A DNA stretch of 64,000 nucleotides, from NCBI RefSeq assembly GCF_000321225.1, contig NW_004450465.1, positions 3,629,657-3,693,656 of the forward strand, written 5' to 3'. How positions within the stretch are numbered: position 1 is the stretch's first letter; each line of letters opens with the position of its first letter. The notes under the pieces are model-generated. The model searched no databases and was not told where the DNA came from. It saw nothing but the letters and a program-made list of their open reading frames with translations. Both the position numbers and the translations under genes were made by a program. Of the stretch, positions 34,712-45,860 are shown one piece after another. Source of the DNA: Odobenus rosmarus divergens (lineage: Eukaryota > Chordata > Mammalia > Carnivora > Odobenidae).

Positions 34712-34918
34712 GGAGCGCCTGGGTGGCTCAGTCAGTTAAGCATCTGGCTCTTGGTTTTGGCTCAGGTCATGATCTCATGGGTCATGGGATTGAGACCCCT
34801 GTCTGGCTCCACGCTCAGTGGGGAGTCTGCTTGAAGATTGTCTCCCTCTGCCTCTGCCCCTCCCCATACTCATGCACTCTCTCTCTTTCTAAAATAAAAT
34901 AAATAAATCTTTTAAAAA
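34712..34918 (+). mobile_element. CAN-SINE inserted into L1
   Basis: Head 'ggagcgcctgggtggctcag', body 'catctggctcttggttttgg' (older subtype), AAATAAAATAAATAAATC tail. Target duplication atcagtgtgca / atcagtgcgca at 34701-34711 and 34919-34929 (one mismatch). Confidence 0.97.
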
Positions 34919-36110
34919 ATCAGTGCGCAAGTATCTCTTTGAGATCCTGTTTTCAATTATTTTGGATAGATACACAGAAGTTGGGTTACTATTTCACATG
35001 GTACTTTAGTTGTTTGAGGAATTTCCACACAGTTTTTCATAGTGGCTATACTGTTTCAGATTTCCACCAACAGTACACAAGGGTTAGAATGCCTCAACAT
35101 CTTCACCAATACCTATCATTTTCTGGGGTTTGTTTCGTTTTGTTGATAATGGCTATCATAGTAAGCGTTGCATGTGTCTCATTTTTTGATTTGTATTTTC
35201 CTGATAACTAATGATGTGGAACATCCATTCATATGCTTGGACACTTGTATGTCTTCTTTGAAGATATGTCTAATCAGTTCTTCTGCCCATTTTTAAATTG
35301 GATTATTCAGAGTTTTGTTGTTGAGTTGTGGGAATTTTTTAAATATATTATGAATATTAGCCCTTTATCAGGTATACGGTTCACAAATATCTTCTCCTAT
35401 TCCATAGGTTGCGTTTTCCTTCTGTTGATTGTTTCCTTTGCTGTGTAGAACTCTTAAGTTTGATTTGTCTATTTTTGCTTTTGTTTCCTGTGCCTTTGGT
35501 TTCATATCCAAGAAAGCATTGCCAAATCCAATGTCATGAAGATTTTCATCTGTGTTTTCTACTAGGAGTTTTATAGTTTCAGGTCTTATGTTTAGACCTT
35601 TAATCTCTTTTGAGTTGCTTTTTGTATATGGTGTAAGGTAAAGGCTGAGCTTCATTCATTTGCATGTGGATATCCAGTTTCTCAACACCATTTGTTGAAG
35701 AGACTATTCTTTCCCCAATGTATAGTCTTAGAATCCTTGTCAAAGATCATTCTACCATACACATGAGGGTTTATTTCTAGGCTCTCTATTCTGTTCAATC
35801 AGTTTATATGTCTCTCTCTATGCCAGTACCATACTGTTTTAATTACTATACCTTTTCAATATGTTTTGAAACCAAGAAGTTTAAGTTCTTCAACTTTATT
35901 TTTCATTGTTTTGACTATTTTTGTTCTTTGGAGATTCTGTATTAATTTTAGGGTGTTTTTCCTAGTTCTGAAAAAAATACCATTGATGTTTTGGTAGGAA
36001 TTGCATGAACTTATAGATTGCTTTGGATAGTATAAACAGTTTAACAATATTAAGTCTTCCAAACCATGAACACAGGACATCTTTCAATTTATTTATGTCT
36101 TTAACTTTTT

Positions 36111-36300
36111 TTAATAAGATTTTGTTTATTTGTCCAATAGAGAGAGAGAGCACAAGCAGGGGGAGCAGCAGGCAGAGGCAGAGGGAGAAGCAGGCTCCCC
36201 ACTGAGCAAGGAGCCCAATGTGGGGCTTGATCCCAGGATCCCAGGGTCATGACGTGAGCCGAAGGCAGACACTTAATTGACTGAGCCACTCAGGCATCCC
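36111..36300 (-). mobile_element. CAN-SINE inserted into L1
   Basis: Minus-strand copy with 'gagagagagagcacaagcag', 'gctccccactgagcaaggag', 'gggcttgatcccaggatccc' and head 'ctgagccactcaggcatcc'. Target duplication gtctttaacttttt (36097-36110) and gtctttaacttctt (36301-36314). Confidence 0.97.
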
Positions 36301-37735
36301 GTCTTTAACTTCTTTCAGTGATGTTTTGTAGTTTTCAGTGTACAAGTCTTTCTCCTCCTTGGTTAAGCTTATTCCTAATTATTGTATTCTTTTTGATGCT
36401 ATTGTAAGTGGGATTGTTTTAATTTCCTTTTTGGATTGTTCATTATTAGTGTATAGAAACCAAGCTGATTTTGGTGTGTTGATTTTGTATTCTACAACTT
36501 GGCTGAATCTGATTCTTAGTTTTAACAGATTTTTTTGTGTATGAAATCTTTAGGGCTTTCTACATATAAGATCATAGTATTTGTGAACAGAGAAAATTTT
36601 ACTTCTTTCCTTCCAATTTGAATGATTTATGTTATTTTTTCTTGCCTAATTGCTCTGGCTAGTACACCCAGACTATGTTGAATAGAAGTGGCAAGAGCAC
36701 TTGACTTGTCTTACAAAGAAAGTTTTCAGTTTTTCAACTTGAGTATGATGTTAGCTCTGGGGTTTTCACATATGGATTTTATTATGTGGACATAATTTCC
36801 TTCTATTCCTAGCTTATTGAGTGTTTTTCACATGAAAGCGTGTTGAATTTGGTCGAATGCTTTTTCTGCATTGATTAAGAGGGTCATATGGTTTTTGTTT
36901 TGTTTTGTCTTGTTTTTATTTTTGCATTCATTCTGTTAATGTGGTGTGGTACGTTAAACTTGCAGTCCAATAATAAATTCCACTTGGTCTTGATGTAGAA
37001 TGTTTTCAATATGTTGTTGAATTCTGTTTGCTAGTATTTTGTTGAGGACTTTTGTATTAATATTTATCAAGGATATTGTTCTATAGTTTTCTTATAGTAT
37101 CTTTGCCTGATTTTGGTATCAGGGTAATGCTGGTAATGAGTTTGGAAGTATTACCTCATCTTAAATTTCTGGAAGAGTTTTAGAAGGATTTGTGTTAATT
37201 CTTCTTTAAATGTTTGGTAGAGTTCTTCAGTGAAGCCATTTGGTCTTGGGCTTTTCTTTTTTCTCTATACACTAAATTTTTGATTACTGATTCAATCTCC
37301 TTGTTATAGGTCCATTCATATTTCTTCATGATTCAATCTTGGTAAATTGTATGTTTCTAGGAATTTATCCATTCCTTCTAGCTTATCCAATTTGTTAGCA
37401 TATAATTGTTCCTAGTAGTCTCTTATGGTCCTGTGTATTTCTGTGGTGTCATTTGTAATGTTTCCTCTTTCATTTCTGATTTTATTTATTTGAATCTTTC
37501 TTTTTTACTTAGCTAAACTTTTGTTGATATTGTTTATCTTTCCAAAAAACTTAGTTTTATTGATTTTTATTATTGGTGTTTTTTTTTGTAATTTCTCTTT
37601 CAACTTGAAGGACTCCTTTTATCAATTCTTGAAAGGCAGATTTGGAAAGGCCTTACTTCTCCATCATTTGCTGAATATAGTATTTTTGGTTTACAGTTTT
37701 TTCTTTTAGCACTTGAAGTATGTCATCCCACTTCT

Positions 37736-38200
37736 GAGACAGACACACACATACATACACAACACATACAGAGAGAAAGATATGAGGGAAGAAAGAGAGA
37801 GAGAGAGATTATTAGAAGGAATTGACTCAGACGATCATGGAGGCTGAGAAGTCCTATGATCTGCCATTGTTAAGCTGGAGATCCAGGAGAGCTGATATGT
37901 AGTGCCAGTCAGAGTCTGAAGCCTGAGAACCAGGAGAGCTGATGATATGTTATAGTCTGAAAATCAGCAAGCTTGAGATCCAAGAGGAGCCAATGGGCTT
38001 CAGCCTGAGTCTGAAGGCCACAAAAGACCAATAATCCCACCTCAAGCACTCAAGCAGGAGAGGTTCCCTCTTACTCAGCCTTTTTGTTCTAGCCAGATCT
38101 TCAGTTGATTGAATGAGGCCCATTCCTATTAGGGATAAAAATCTGCTTTACTAAGTCTAGACAAGAAGACATATAAAGGAGTTGACCACAATTTGGGGAA
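37736..38200 (-). mobile_element. LTR-type repeat with GA-rich start
   Basis: Begins with CA/GA-rich sequence, then 'ttagaaggaattgactcaga', 'cgatcatggaggctgagaag', 'gttgattgaatgaggcccat' and 'aaatctgctttactaagtct'. The order matches the minus strand of a common mammalian LTR repeat whose sense strand starts TGTGATGGTTAATTTTATG; that terminal part is not visible here. Subfamily not determined. Confidence 0.6.
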
Positions 38201-38849
38201 TGTGTTTAACCCTAAAAGGAAAACTTTCCTAATTCATGGCAAAGGTTCATGGGCAGCATACCAGGTAATAATCTTTCAGTGAAAGTCATGACCAAGATGC
38301 CGTCAGTCATATTGCTTCTAACCTGGTCAGCAGATACTGTAAGATTGCTGTTTATTAAAATATGACCAAAGGATTATCTGAATGAGACTCACCTGTGTGA
38401 ATTAAGAACACAGATCCCAGGACGTAACTCTAGACCTATTGTATCAGCATCTCCATGGGAGGCTCTGAAGTATGCTGAACCTTATATATATTTCTGACTT
38501 TTGAAAGTAAAAATATTTTTTGGACTTCCATTCCAAACATGACTTCAGGGAAATAGGTAGAGGCTTGTCTAAAAGCTCTGAACCAAATACCCTCTGATTA
38601 TTCGATGGTGGTGGGTGATACCAATCTCACTTGACAGTTAATGGAGAAGAGCATAAATTGGGTATTCAGAGAGTCTTGCTCCATAAATTGAATTCTGAAT
38701 ATCTTTTCAGTAAGTGGATTTACTAAATAAAATGATTCATTGGGCACTTTTGCTTCTTGGCACCTACTGAGTTAGCAGAGTCATCTGTTCTTTTGTGCTG
38801 TTCTTACCTCTGGTTTCTCAAGTTCTGAGAAAAATGAAAAGAAAAGAAC
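38201..38849. other. Unassigned sequence
   Basis: No coding evidence and no repeat I can name. Confidence 0.4.
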
Positions 38850-39080
38850 CTAATAATTACTGAGTTCTTAAAATACACCATGCTTTATATTAGGTATAAT
38901 AACTTTCATTTTGCTGATGTTATCCTCACAGAAGCCCAATGGAATAAGATATTATTAAAACTCCATGAAACTCAGAGATTCACTTTTCTTGTCCAAGGCC
39001 CCACACATAGCCAGTTAAAGAGCCACAAATTGAATCCAAGACAACCTAACATAAGGCCCAGGTTCCTTATGTATTGCATC
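38850..39080 (-). repeat. MIR SINE relic
   Basis: 'ttatcctcacagaagcccaa', 'actccatgaaactcagagat' and 'cttgtccaaggccccacaca' follow the minus-strand MIR centre. The 70-codon plus frame here is inside it. Confidence 0.7.
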
Positions 39081-39084
39081 TTGT

Positions 39085-39208
39085 CCTCTTAAGTTAGAGC
39101 ACAAGCTAGTTTGCAGAGCATTTATAGAGAACTCAATCCAGAACTATAATTCTCTTCATGTAAAGAGAACTCTTGAATTGGTGAATGAATATACAAATGT
39201 CTGTGTAT
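39085..39208. repeat. Dispersed direct duplication, copy 1
   Basis: Runs from 'tgtcctcttaagttagagca' through 'catttatagagaactcaatc' and 'ataattctcttcatgtaaag' to 'ggtgaatgaatatacaaatg'. It is closely repeated in direct orientation at 40.26-40.39 kb with scattered substitutions and small indels. Confidence 0.92.
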
Positions 39209-39636
39209 GGTGGGGAGGTCTTCTGGGCTATTTCTATAGATTTACTGGGTATTTGTTAATTCTCACATCTTTTAAGGTACTTGGGTGAAAGCCTGTGAGA
39301 AATTCTGCCCTAAACTATTCCCAGTGTTGTCAGCTAAAACCCAGACACCCTACAGAAGTACTCAGAAGTGCAAAAAACTCCTTGAAACAACTGCATGTGA
39401 ACTGGTTTATACCCATTGTTCTTCTTTAATTAGATGTGTACTTCCATATAATGAAAGTCAGAAGGAAGGATTAATATTTTATGAAATCTGCCTTCGGGAA
39501 TAAAACAGGCAGCAGAAGTTAAAGGGCAGTTCTAGCTATGACATGCAGAGAGTAAAACTAATAAACCATAGCTACAAAAATTTTGTAAAATGCATGAAAT
39601 TCTGTAACTTCCTATAGTATGAGAATTTGCTTTTGA
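39209..39636. other. Unassigned sequence
   Basis: A 72-codon plus frame (39285-39503) has several Cys residues but no recognised domain. No repeat named. Confidence 0.4.
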
Positions 39637-39842
39637 TTTTTTTATCTTTAAATTTTTTATTGTTATGTATATCACCATATATTACATCATTAGTTTTTGA
39701 TGTAGTGTTCCATGATTTATTGTTTGAACATAATACCCAGTGCTTCACTCAGAACATGCCCTCTTTAATACCCATCACCAGGCTAACCCATCCCCCCAAC
39801 CCCTTCCCCTCTAGAACCCTCAGTTTGTTTTTCAGAGTCTAG
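39637..39842 (-). mobile_element. LINE-1 3' end, short 5'-truncated copy
   Basis: Reverse complement of the L1 tail: 'cattagtttttgatgtagtg', 'aatacccatcaccaggctaa', the C-rich tract 'ccatccccccaacccc', 'tagaaccctcagtttgtttt' and 'cagagtct'. Its 5' end stops almost exactly where the 61.2-kb copy starts. No clear target duplication. Confidence 0.93.
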
Positions 39843-40261
39843 CTGTTTCTCCACAATGACTAGTAAGAAAATTCATAAAAGAGAAAAGACCTGTGTACTT
39901 GTCTAGTCTATACTACAATAGCTTAAAAAATTCTGACCTTCCCAGCCCTGAGCTTCTGCTCCAAGAGAACGTCTAATGATGCTTTCATTGGAAACAGCCC
40001 CCTTTATGGTTTCTGTCCAAAGCACTCAGGATGGACTCCAAAGGTACCCTTCTTACGCAAAGGAGAATAATTTTAAACAAGCGCATAAGCAAAGTCTAGG
40101 AATGCTTTTTAGGTCATTGCAAAGGCTCTGAGTAAGGAAGAACATGCCATTGCAGTTTGGTGGGAGCAGAGAATAGTGTAGAATCCAAAGAAGATCAATG
40201 AAACTCAGACCAGAAAAATTGCAGACACTATTTTCTTAAGTTAAGTGTCTTCACCAATTTG
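39843..40261. other. Unassigned sequence
   Basis: No repeat or exon recognised. Confidence 0.4.
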
Positions 40262-40388
40262 TTGTCCTCGTAGATTAGAGCACAAGGTAGTTGTAAGAAC
40301 ATTTATAGAGAACTCAATCTAAAAAATATAATTCTCTTCATGTTAAAAGAGCTCTTGAGTTGGTGAATGAATATACAAATGCCTATGA
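40262..40388. repeat. Dispersed direct duplication, copy 2
   Basis: 'tgtcctcgtagattagagca', 'catttatagagaactcaatc', 'ataattctcttcatgttaaa' and 'ggtgaatgaatatacaaatg' repeat the 39.1-kb copy about 1.18 kb away. Sequence on either side is unrelated. Confidence 0.92.
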
Positions 40389-41570
40389 GGGAATTATAAA
40401 TTAATATCAAATGACTACTATTTTGAATGTATGTTAAACATAATTATTCAGCGTAAGTTTACCATAAAGATAGAAAACCTACAGAGTTCTATTTTGTTGC
40501 CTTTAAACTGTCTTGAGTTGAAGCACCCCTCCAGGTGTCATTATAAATTATGTGACCTGCTTTTTATGCTTGTGTAAAAAACATAAACAGTAATCCTACA
40601 AAATGTTGTCTTAATGGGTTTAATTGTGCCTGGTTATGCTGTACCTTTTTCCAAGGTAAAAAAGAAAATTAGAAACTAGAGAAAGTATGTCTGCCTGTAC
40701 CCAATAGTCCAGAATAGAGTTGAAGTCTGAATCCCAAGAAATAGAATGACTCAGGTCAGCATTACAGAAGGTGGGAAAAGCAGACTGTGTTTCTAGGGTA
40801 AGATTTTGGGAAAGGAAATAAATGCAAAAGGAGTTGTTCTGGACCTGGAGGTGACTTCATGAACCTAACAACAGAAGGTCATTGGAGGTTCCAGACACAT
40901 TAGAGATGACCAAATAAACACAGATGGATTTTAAGGCATATTTGGGTAAGTCAAATATTTTGATATTTTTTACAGTGCTGAAATAAATGGAGTATGACTA
41001 GACTCTTACGTATCATCATCAGTAGATTCTTACCAATGAGTTCAGGTTTTTCTTCTCATACTCCACTGACAAAAGGTGGGCACAGACCAAGAATTTATTC
41101 ACTAGGCAAATTTGGGTAAAGAACTCATGACCCAATGGCTCAGCTTAGGTCAAGTGCCCATCGCCCAATGGTAATCAGGAAAGAGAGGATCACGATGTAT
41201 GAACTTGGCTTTAATCCTAACAATGAGGACGGGGCGGAGCATTTTTTCTGTGTTGCCAAAAAGGCAGAGCCATAGGTGTCCAATATAGCACATGTGATGT
41301 TTTTCTCAGATGTCCAGATGATTGCATTTTCCTATCATTGATCTATCATCTTTGTAAATATAGTTTCATGCAAATATCTTTCAAATATTGAGAAAGTGTT
41401 TGTTGAGTGAAGTATGAATGACCACCTTTTCCTGTGCCAACTTCATAATCTGAATTTCAAAGATAATATGAATACTGTTCACCCGGACCTGCATTTGTAG
41501 TGGAGTCCTCAATAGAATAACATTTTGTCTTCTCTCTACCCTTTCTTTCTCTCAATGATCTCGTCTATTT
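40389..41570. other. Unassigned sequence
   Basis: About 1.2 kb with no frame above 60 codons and no named repeat. Confidence 0.4.
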
Positions 41571-41574
41571 CTAT

Positions 41575-41578
<4 letters not shown>

Positions 41579-41613
<35 letters not shown>
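41579..41613. repeat. (AT)n microsatellite
   Basis: About 17 uninterrupted AT units. Confidence 0.97.
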
Positions 41614-41614
<1 letters not shown>

Positions 41615-41731
41615 CTCAATGATTCCTGAATGTATATCTAGCAGAGATCTCATCCCTGAACATAAAAACAGGATGAAAAGTATTTGAATGAAGTGAGTGA
41701 ATAATATGAGAAAGAAGATTGGAAAAGGACA

Positions 41732-41911
41732 GGGGAACCTGGGTGGCTCAGTCAGTTAAGCGTCCAACTATTGATTTCAGCTCAGGTCATGATCTCAAGG
41801 TTGTGAGTTCAAACCTCACATTGGGCTCTGTGCTGGACATGGAGCTTGCTTAAGAGTCTGTCTCACCCTGTTCCTCTGCTCCTCGTCCCCTCAAAAAAAA
41901 AAAAAAAAAAA
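41732..41911 (+). mobile_element. Carnivore tRNA-SINE, older subtype with pure A tail
   Basis: Head 'ggggaacctgggtggctcag', then 'cgtccaactattgatttcag' and 'gttgtgagttcaaacctcac', a different body from the other copies, followed by 19 consecutive As and no AAATAAA repeat. A short flanking duplication fits (aaaaggaca 41723-41731, aaaaagaca 41907-41915, one mismatch). Confidence 0.93.
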
Positions 41912-41915
41912 GACA

Positions 41916-42519
41916 AAGTTCTGAGGAAGAACACTACTTGGGGCACCTTATACCAACTGGTAATAGCCCCCAGATCACTGCACTCTGAGGGGTTCTGATC
42001 CTGCATCCAGGCTCTGAAGGAAAGTGTGCCAGGTAGAGGGAAGGGCGAGAGACTGAGATCACTTGTACCACCTGTTCGAGCCACCCAGTAGTCATCTCCA
42101 ATGAAAGGTTGCATGGGGGGAGATAAGCCAGCAAAGGAGGCTGGGATAGAATAACTAGGTAGGAAGGGAATTAGGATAGAGCCAAGTCAAGGAAAAAGGC
42201 AAAAAGGAAGGCTAATAATATGAAACAGCTTAAAGTGATCAAATATTATAAGGTCAAAAGAGATGTCTCTGTATTGGCAAATAAGCCACTGAGAATAGCT
42301 GTTGCTGTACAGTGTTCGTTGTGCAAACTTAACAAGTGGACTGAAAAGTGGATGGAAGATGAGAAAATGTAAACCACACTGTAGTCTACTCGAGAAGCTA
42401 CCTGTGTATGACAAGGGGAGCCGGTGACTAGACTGGGCTACAGAATGGAAAGAAAGTTGTATTTTTTAATAGGACAGAAGTGAGCATGTTTGAAGCCTGT
42501 GCCGGGAACAGGAGTTCAA
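41916..42519. other. Unassigned sequence
   Basis: Overlapping minus frames of 83 and 66 codons at 41.86-42.13 kb begin or end in SINE-derived sequence; no exon recognised. Confidence 0.4.
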
Positions 42520-42650
42520 TGGCTCAAGCAGTGCAGGAAAAATGTACTAAGATTTTCACTGCAGCATTGTTTGTAACAGCAAAAAAGCAAAAAAACAGGA
42601 ATGACTTAAATAGCCCTTAATAAAAAAAAGATAAATGCTGTACAATCATC
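42520..42650 (+). repeat. Old L1M fragment
   Basis: 'ttttcactgcagcattgttt' followed by 'gtaacagcaaaaaagc' and 'aaatgctgtacaatcatcca' is a common piece of the L1 ORF2 3' end. A (CA)n run at 42654-42669 follows. Confidence 0.7.
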
Positions 42651-42779
42651 CATACACACACACACACACCATTTAATGTTGCATTTCTAGCACCTAGAAC
42701 AGTATTCTATACTTATAACAATATTTTATAATTATTACGAAATAATTATATACTAAAGATTAATATTTACTAATCTAAA

Positions 42780-42912
42780 TGATAATAATGTCTGTCTCTA
42801 CCTGTAAGGGAAGGGATTTTTGTCTGTTTTGTTCACTGTGATATCCCTAGTACCTAGAACAATACCTGGCATTTAGTAGGTGCCCAACAAATATCCATTA
42901 AATGGTTAGTGT
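42780..42912 (+). repeat. L2 LINE 3' end
   Basis: 'gggatttttgtctgttttgt', 'gatatccctagtacctagaa', 'caatacctggcatttagtag' and 'gtgcccaacaaatatccatt' match the L2 3' terminal region. Confidence 0.85.
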
Positions 42913-43077
42913 GAAAATAAAAGAACCAGAGCTCCACAGATGAATATGGATGAATTACATAAATATAATTTTGACTGAAAAAAATAACTTTCAAAAAAAA
43001 TGATGCCATTTTTATAAAAGTTAAACTTTTTAAATAAAAAGGTTAAACTTTTGGACAGTGGTACCATTTACTGTTTG

Positions 43078-43196
43078 AGATATACACATATATCCCAAAT
43101 ATGTATATATAGATTCATGCATATACAAATATAAGTATGGATATACAAACATATACACATCTGTGTGTATATACATGTAATATATGTATGTATATA
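43078..43196. repeat. TATACA-rich low-complexity tract
   Basis: Alternating pyrimidine-purine sequence (cacatatatcccaaatatg, gtatatacatgtaatatatg) next to the DNA transposon, supplying its TA target. Confidence 0.85.
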
Positions 43197-43843
43197 CAGT
43201 CAATTTTCATTATTTACAGTACTTATGTTCTCTAAGATACCACAAACACTGAATTAACAAATTCTGAACCATTGCTCCTAGGGAGAATTCAGGGTTAGGT
43301 TCTTGTGAGGCTCTGGCCACATTTTTGTTAACTGGTCAATACATAACCTTGTTTTATGTATGTTTCCATTTAAAGACACCTTATTTATTATATAATGTTG
43401 ACTCATTAACATTGAACTCATGGCCAACAGCACTATAACTCACACCTGAATGAAGCGTATCTAATGGGTGTTTTCTCTGTAAGTCACATCACAACCTTCT
43501 TGCACTTGAGAACACTAGACAGCATTTCAGGCTTATGTTTGGAATTTGTTGTGAACAGCAAAACCACAAAGAAAGAGCACAAAAACTCAAAAAGCATAGC
43601 ACTAAATAGACCACTAAAAGGATTCTTCTTTATAGTTTAAGAGCTGAAATGAAAAACAGTTTCCCTGCTCAACCTGAAATAGGAACATAGGGGGTCTAAT
43701 GATTCAAAATTTATCCTGTTCTCTGCATACCCATGAATGACTACAAAAGCACTGGTGATATTAACTTGGGGACCACAAATAAATTTTAGCTGGTAGGCAA
43801 ATTCCCAAATATGATGAAATCTGTGAATAATGAGGATTGACTA
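43197..43843 (+). mobile_element. Nonautonomous TA-flanked DNA transposon (Tigger/pogo-like)
   Basis: About 650 bases bounded by terminal inverted repeats: left cagtcaattttcattattta, right ending 'gaataatgaggattgacta', which pair with few mismatches over some 20 bases. The flanks are TA, the target of Tc1/mariner-type elements. Inside are blocks I know from a common mammalian repeat ('gaaccattgctcctaggg', 'catggccaacagcactataa', 'gaacactagacagcatttca') but whose name I cannot give. No transposase frame is present; the 75-codon minus frame at the right end is incidental. Confidence 0.8.
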
Positions 43844-44569
43844 TATATTCATATAGTTTGCTAGTTAGTACTTTTGAAGTCAGGCAAGGTGGGAGTAACT
43901 GAATTATGGGAAAGAGGAAGGGAAGGGAATGTGAATTATGTAAGCAATGGAAGTGGAAAGGGAGATAAGCAGTTATCCATTGTATCATGTAAATCTTTCT
44001 TTTGCTTGTCTGTAATATCTTATAATAAATTTAAAAGTTATTTTATTTTTAAAGTAAGAGAAAATAGGTGAAAGTTTCATAATTCCCTTATTAAAAGCAA
44101 TGACCTACTTCCATTCCCACCTAGAATCTTACTTCCTAGAAGTGATCCCGTTCAGCTCAGCTTTTTCTTCTAGAATTTTACCCCACTTAGAAAAACAAGA
44201 TACCCAGTTCTGGATCCTATATGGAATTTAGAATTCCATACAATGACAGCATCACCAAATCAAGAGTGTAGATTCACCTTAAGAGAAATGGAGTCCATTG
44301 CCAATGTAGAGTTGCGGTTTAGGTTCCTCACCAGTTAAATTTCAGACCAATACTAGCCTTGGGAATCTAAATTGAGTGACATATGCGAGAAATTTCTTAC
44401 TATATTTTAAAGATTGAGCCAAATACAAGAGTGAGAGAAAGGGATCTTGCAGATCTGATAGTGGTGGGAAGTCTGGAGAGAAGGTTGATCTTTGAGAGGC
44501 ATGAAAGGAAATCATTATTATGATTATGATAAAGATGGTAACAATGAAATATATACGAAAAGGTGGCCT
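43844..44569. other. Unassigned sequence
   Basis: Frames of 65 and 78 codons without domains; no repeat named. Confidence 0.4.
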
Positions 44570-44617
44570 ATGGAACATATTCCCAAATTACGCTGTATAG
44601 ATTTGTCTGTCTCCCCC

Positions 44618-44806
44618 CACTTTTTAAAAATATTTTACTTATTTATTTATTTGAGAGAGAGTGTGAGAGAGAGAGTGCACAGAAGGAGAGGGAGAAGCAG
44701 ACTCCCCACTGAACAGAGAGCCCAAGGTGGGACTCGATCCCAGGACCCCGAGATCATGACCCCAGCCAAAGGCAGCTGCTTGACCGACGGAGCCACACAG
44801 GCACCT
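44618..44806 (-). mobile_element. CAN-SINE
   Basis: Minus-strand copy: 'acttatttatttatttgaga', 'gcagactccccactgaacag', 'actcgatcccaggaccccga' and head 'ggagccacacaggcac'. Flanked by ctgtctccccc (44607-44617) and ctgtctccacc (44807-44817). Confidence 0.95.
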
Positions 44807-44817
44807 CTGTCTCCACC

Positions 44818-44920
44818 TGCATAATGAAAACATGGGTATGTCTGCTGTGTTCATTAACTCTTGCCACCCGGTAAGCACTTAATAAATATTTGTTGAATTA
44901 ACAAGTGAATGAATACAAGA
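44818..44920 (+). repeat. L2 LINE 3' end
   Basis: 'ggtaagcacttaataaatat' and 'ttgttgaattaacaagtgaa' are the L2 terminus. The preceding SINE probably split a slightly longer L2 fragment. Confidence 0.7.
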
Positions 44921-45689
44921 TTGGCAAATGTAAAAGGATAATATGATACAATGCTATGGATAGTTTCCCCTGAAAAACTCCTTCACGTTTAAATTGAAAA
45001 CATTTCTCATCCAGGTTGGAAAGCTAACAAAGATTGAAATTTGTGCCTCCAGCACCTTCAGGTCACTGGGGCTCCGTGGATATCTGAAGGCCCAAGTCAA
45101 TAGCATGGCTTCCCCTTTCTCAGGAAGTTACAGTCAGAAGAACCCATTTTCAAAAGTAGTTATTGATAAGAATTCACTTAAAATGGCAGGGGAGCTTCCT
45201 TTGGTGAGAACAGGGGAATTCTCTGGGGTACTCATTTTTAAAAGCCGATATTTAAATCTTCTATTTATCGCTGCTAAAGAGTCCATTTGTTTTGTTTCTT
45301 CCTTTACTCTGACTTCCCCGCACATTTTGGCTGATATCTTCACACTTGAGGCATTTCAATTATTTTCAGAAGAACCTAATGCTGAGGTTTCATTAGTATG
45401 TTAGTTTTATGGGGTTTTTTTTAGGTGTTACATCCTGGGAGTTCTCACTATATTTTGCTAGTTTACTTATCAGCCATCATTCATCACCAGGATTTGAATT
45501 AGCAAACATATTCTTTTGTTTAGTATTGCTTTATATCTCTTATTCCTCTGTCTTAATTTTGAATAGCAAATGCATTATAGTGCTTTATTCTTTTGGTTCT
45601 AACCCACTGACAACATAAAGACCCACAAATTCCTTGTTCTTGTTTTTGTGATGGTCAAAATTCCATTATTTCATTACATGCCATAGCAT
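44921..45689. other. Unassigned, holds a 136-codon open frame
   Basis: The frame at 44994-45404 (+) is the longest plus-strand ORF here that does not lie in a repeat I recognise. Its translation is mixed-composition with no signal peptide, membrane segment or motif that I recognise, and no clear splice sites. By a rough estimate assuming 60% A+T, about one stop-free run this long is expected by chance in 64 kb, so I do not call it a gene. Confidence 0.35.
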
Positions 45690-45860
45690 ATTGTAAAAAG
45701 AGTAGAGGTTAGAAGCCCTGATTTTTAATCCATTTTCTGCAATTTATTAGCTCTATGGGTTTAAGCCAAATCATTCAAACCCTCTGTGCCTTAGTTTCTT
45801 TATCCACCCAACAAGTATAATAATACTATTTTTATAAGATTGTTCTCAAACCAACTGAAA
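45690..45860 (+). repeat. MIR SINE relic
   Basis: 'caatttattagctctatggg', 'ctctgtgccttagtttcttt' and 'atccacccaacaagtataat' follow plus-strand MIR. Confidence 0.78.

Larger units (their letters stand above)
34615..37735 (-). mobile_element. LINE-1 ORF2 block, 3 kb, broken by two SINEs
   Basis: The minus strand carries decayed L1 ORF2 nearly throughout. At 35.37-35.66 kb it reads RPETIKLL, NLHDIGFGNAFLDMKPKAQE and TKAKIDKSNL, conserved in the ORF2p C-terminal half. The plus strand shows well-known complementary blocks ('ccaccaacagtacacaaggg', 'tgccagtaccatactgtttt', 'tcagtgaagccatttggtct', 'tattgttctatagttttctt'). Stops and frameshifts abound. CAN-SINEs interrupt it at 34.7 and 36.1 kb. It is older than the 3'-end copies at 20, 25, 39 and 61 kb. 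The 37.56-37.73 kb end (cagttttttcttttagcact) may belong to the L1M 5' part; that boundary is uncertain. Confidence 0.93.

Noticed and set aside
41579..41613. AT dinucleotide tract as a possible matrix-attachment or origin signal
   Set aside because: A pure microsatellite explains it; no supporting motifs around it.
44492..44824. 110-codon plus-strand frame
   Set aside because: Largely minus-strand CAN-SINE read on the plus strand.
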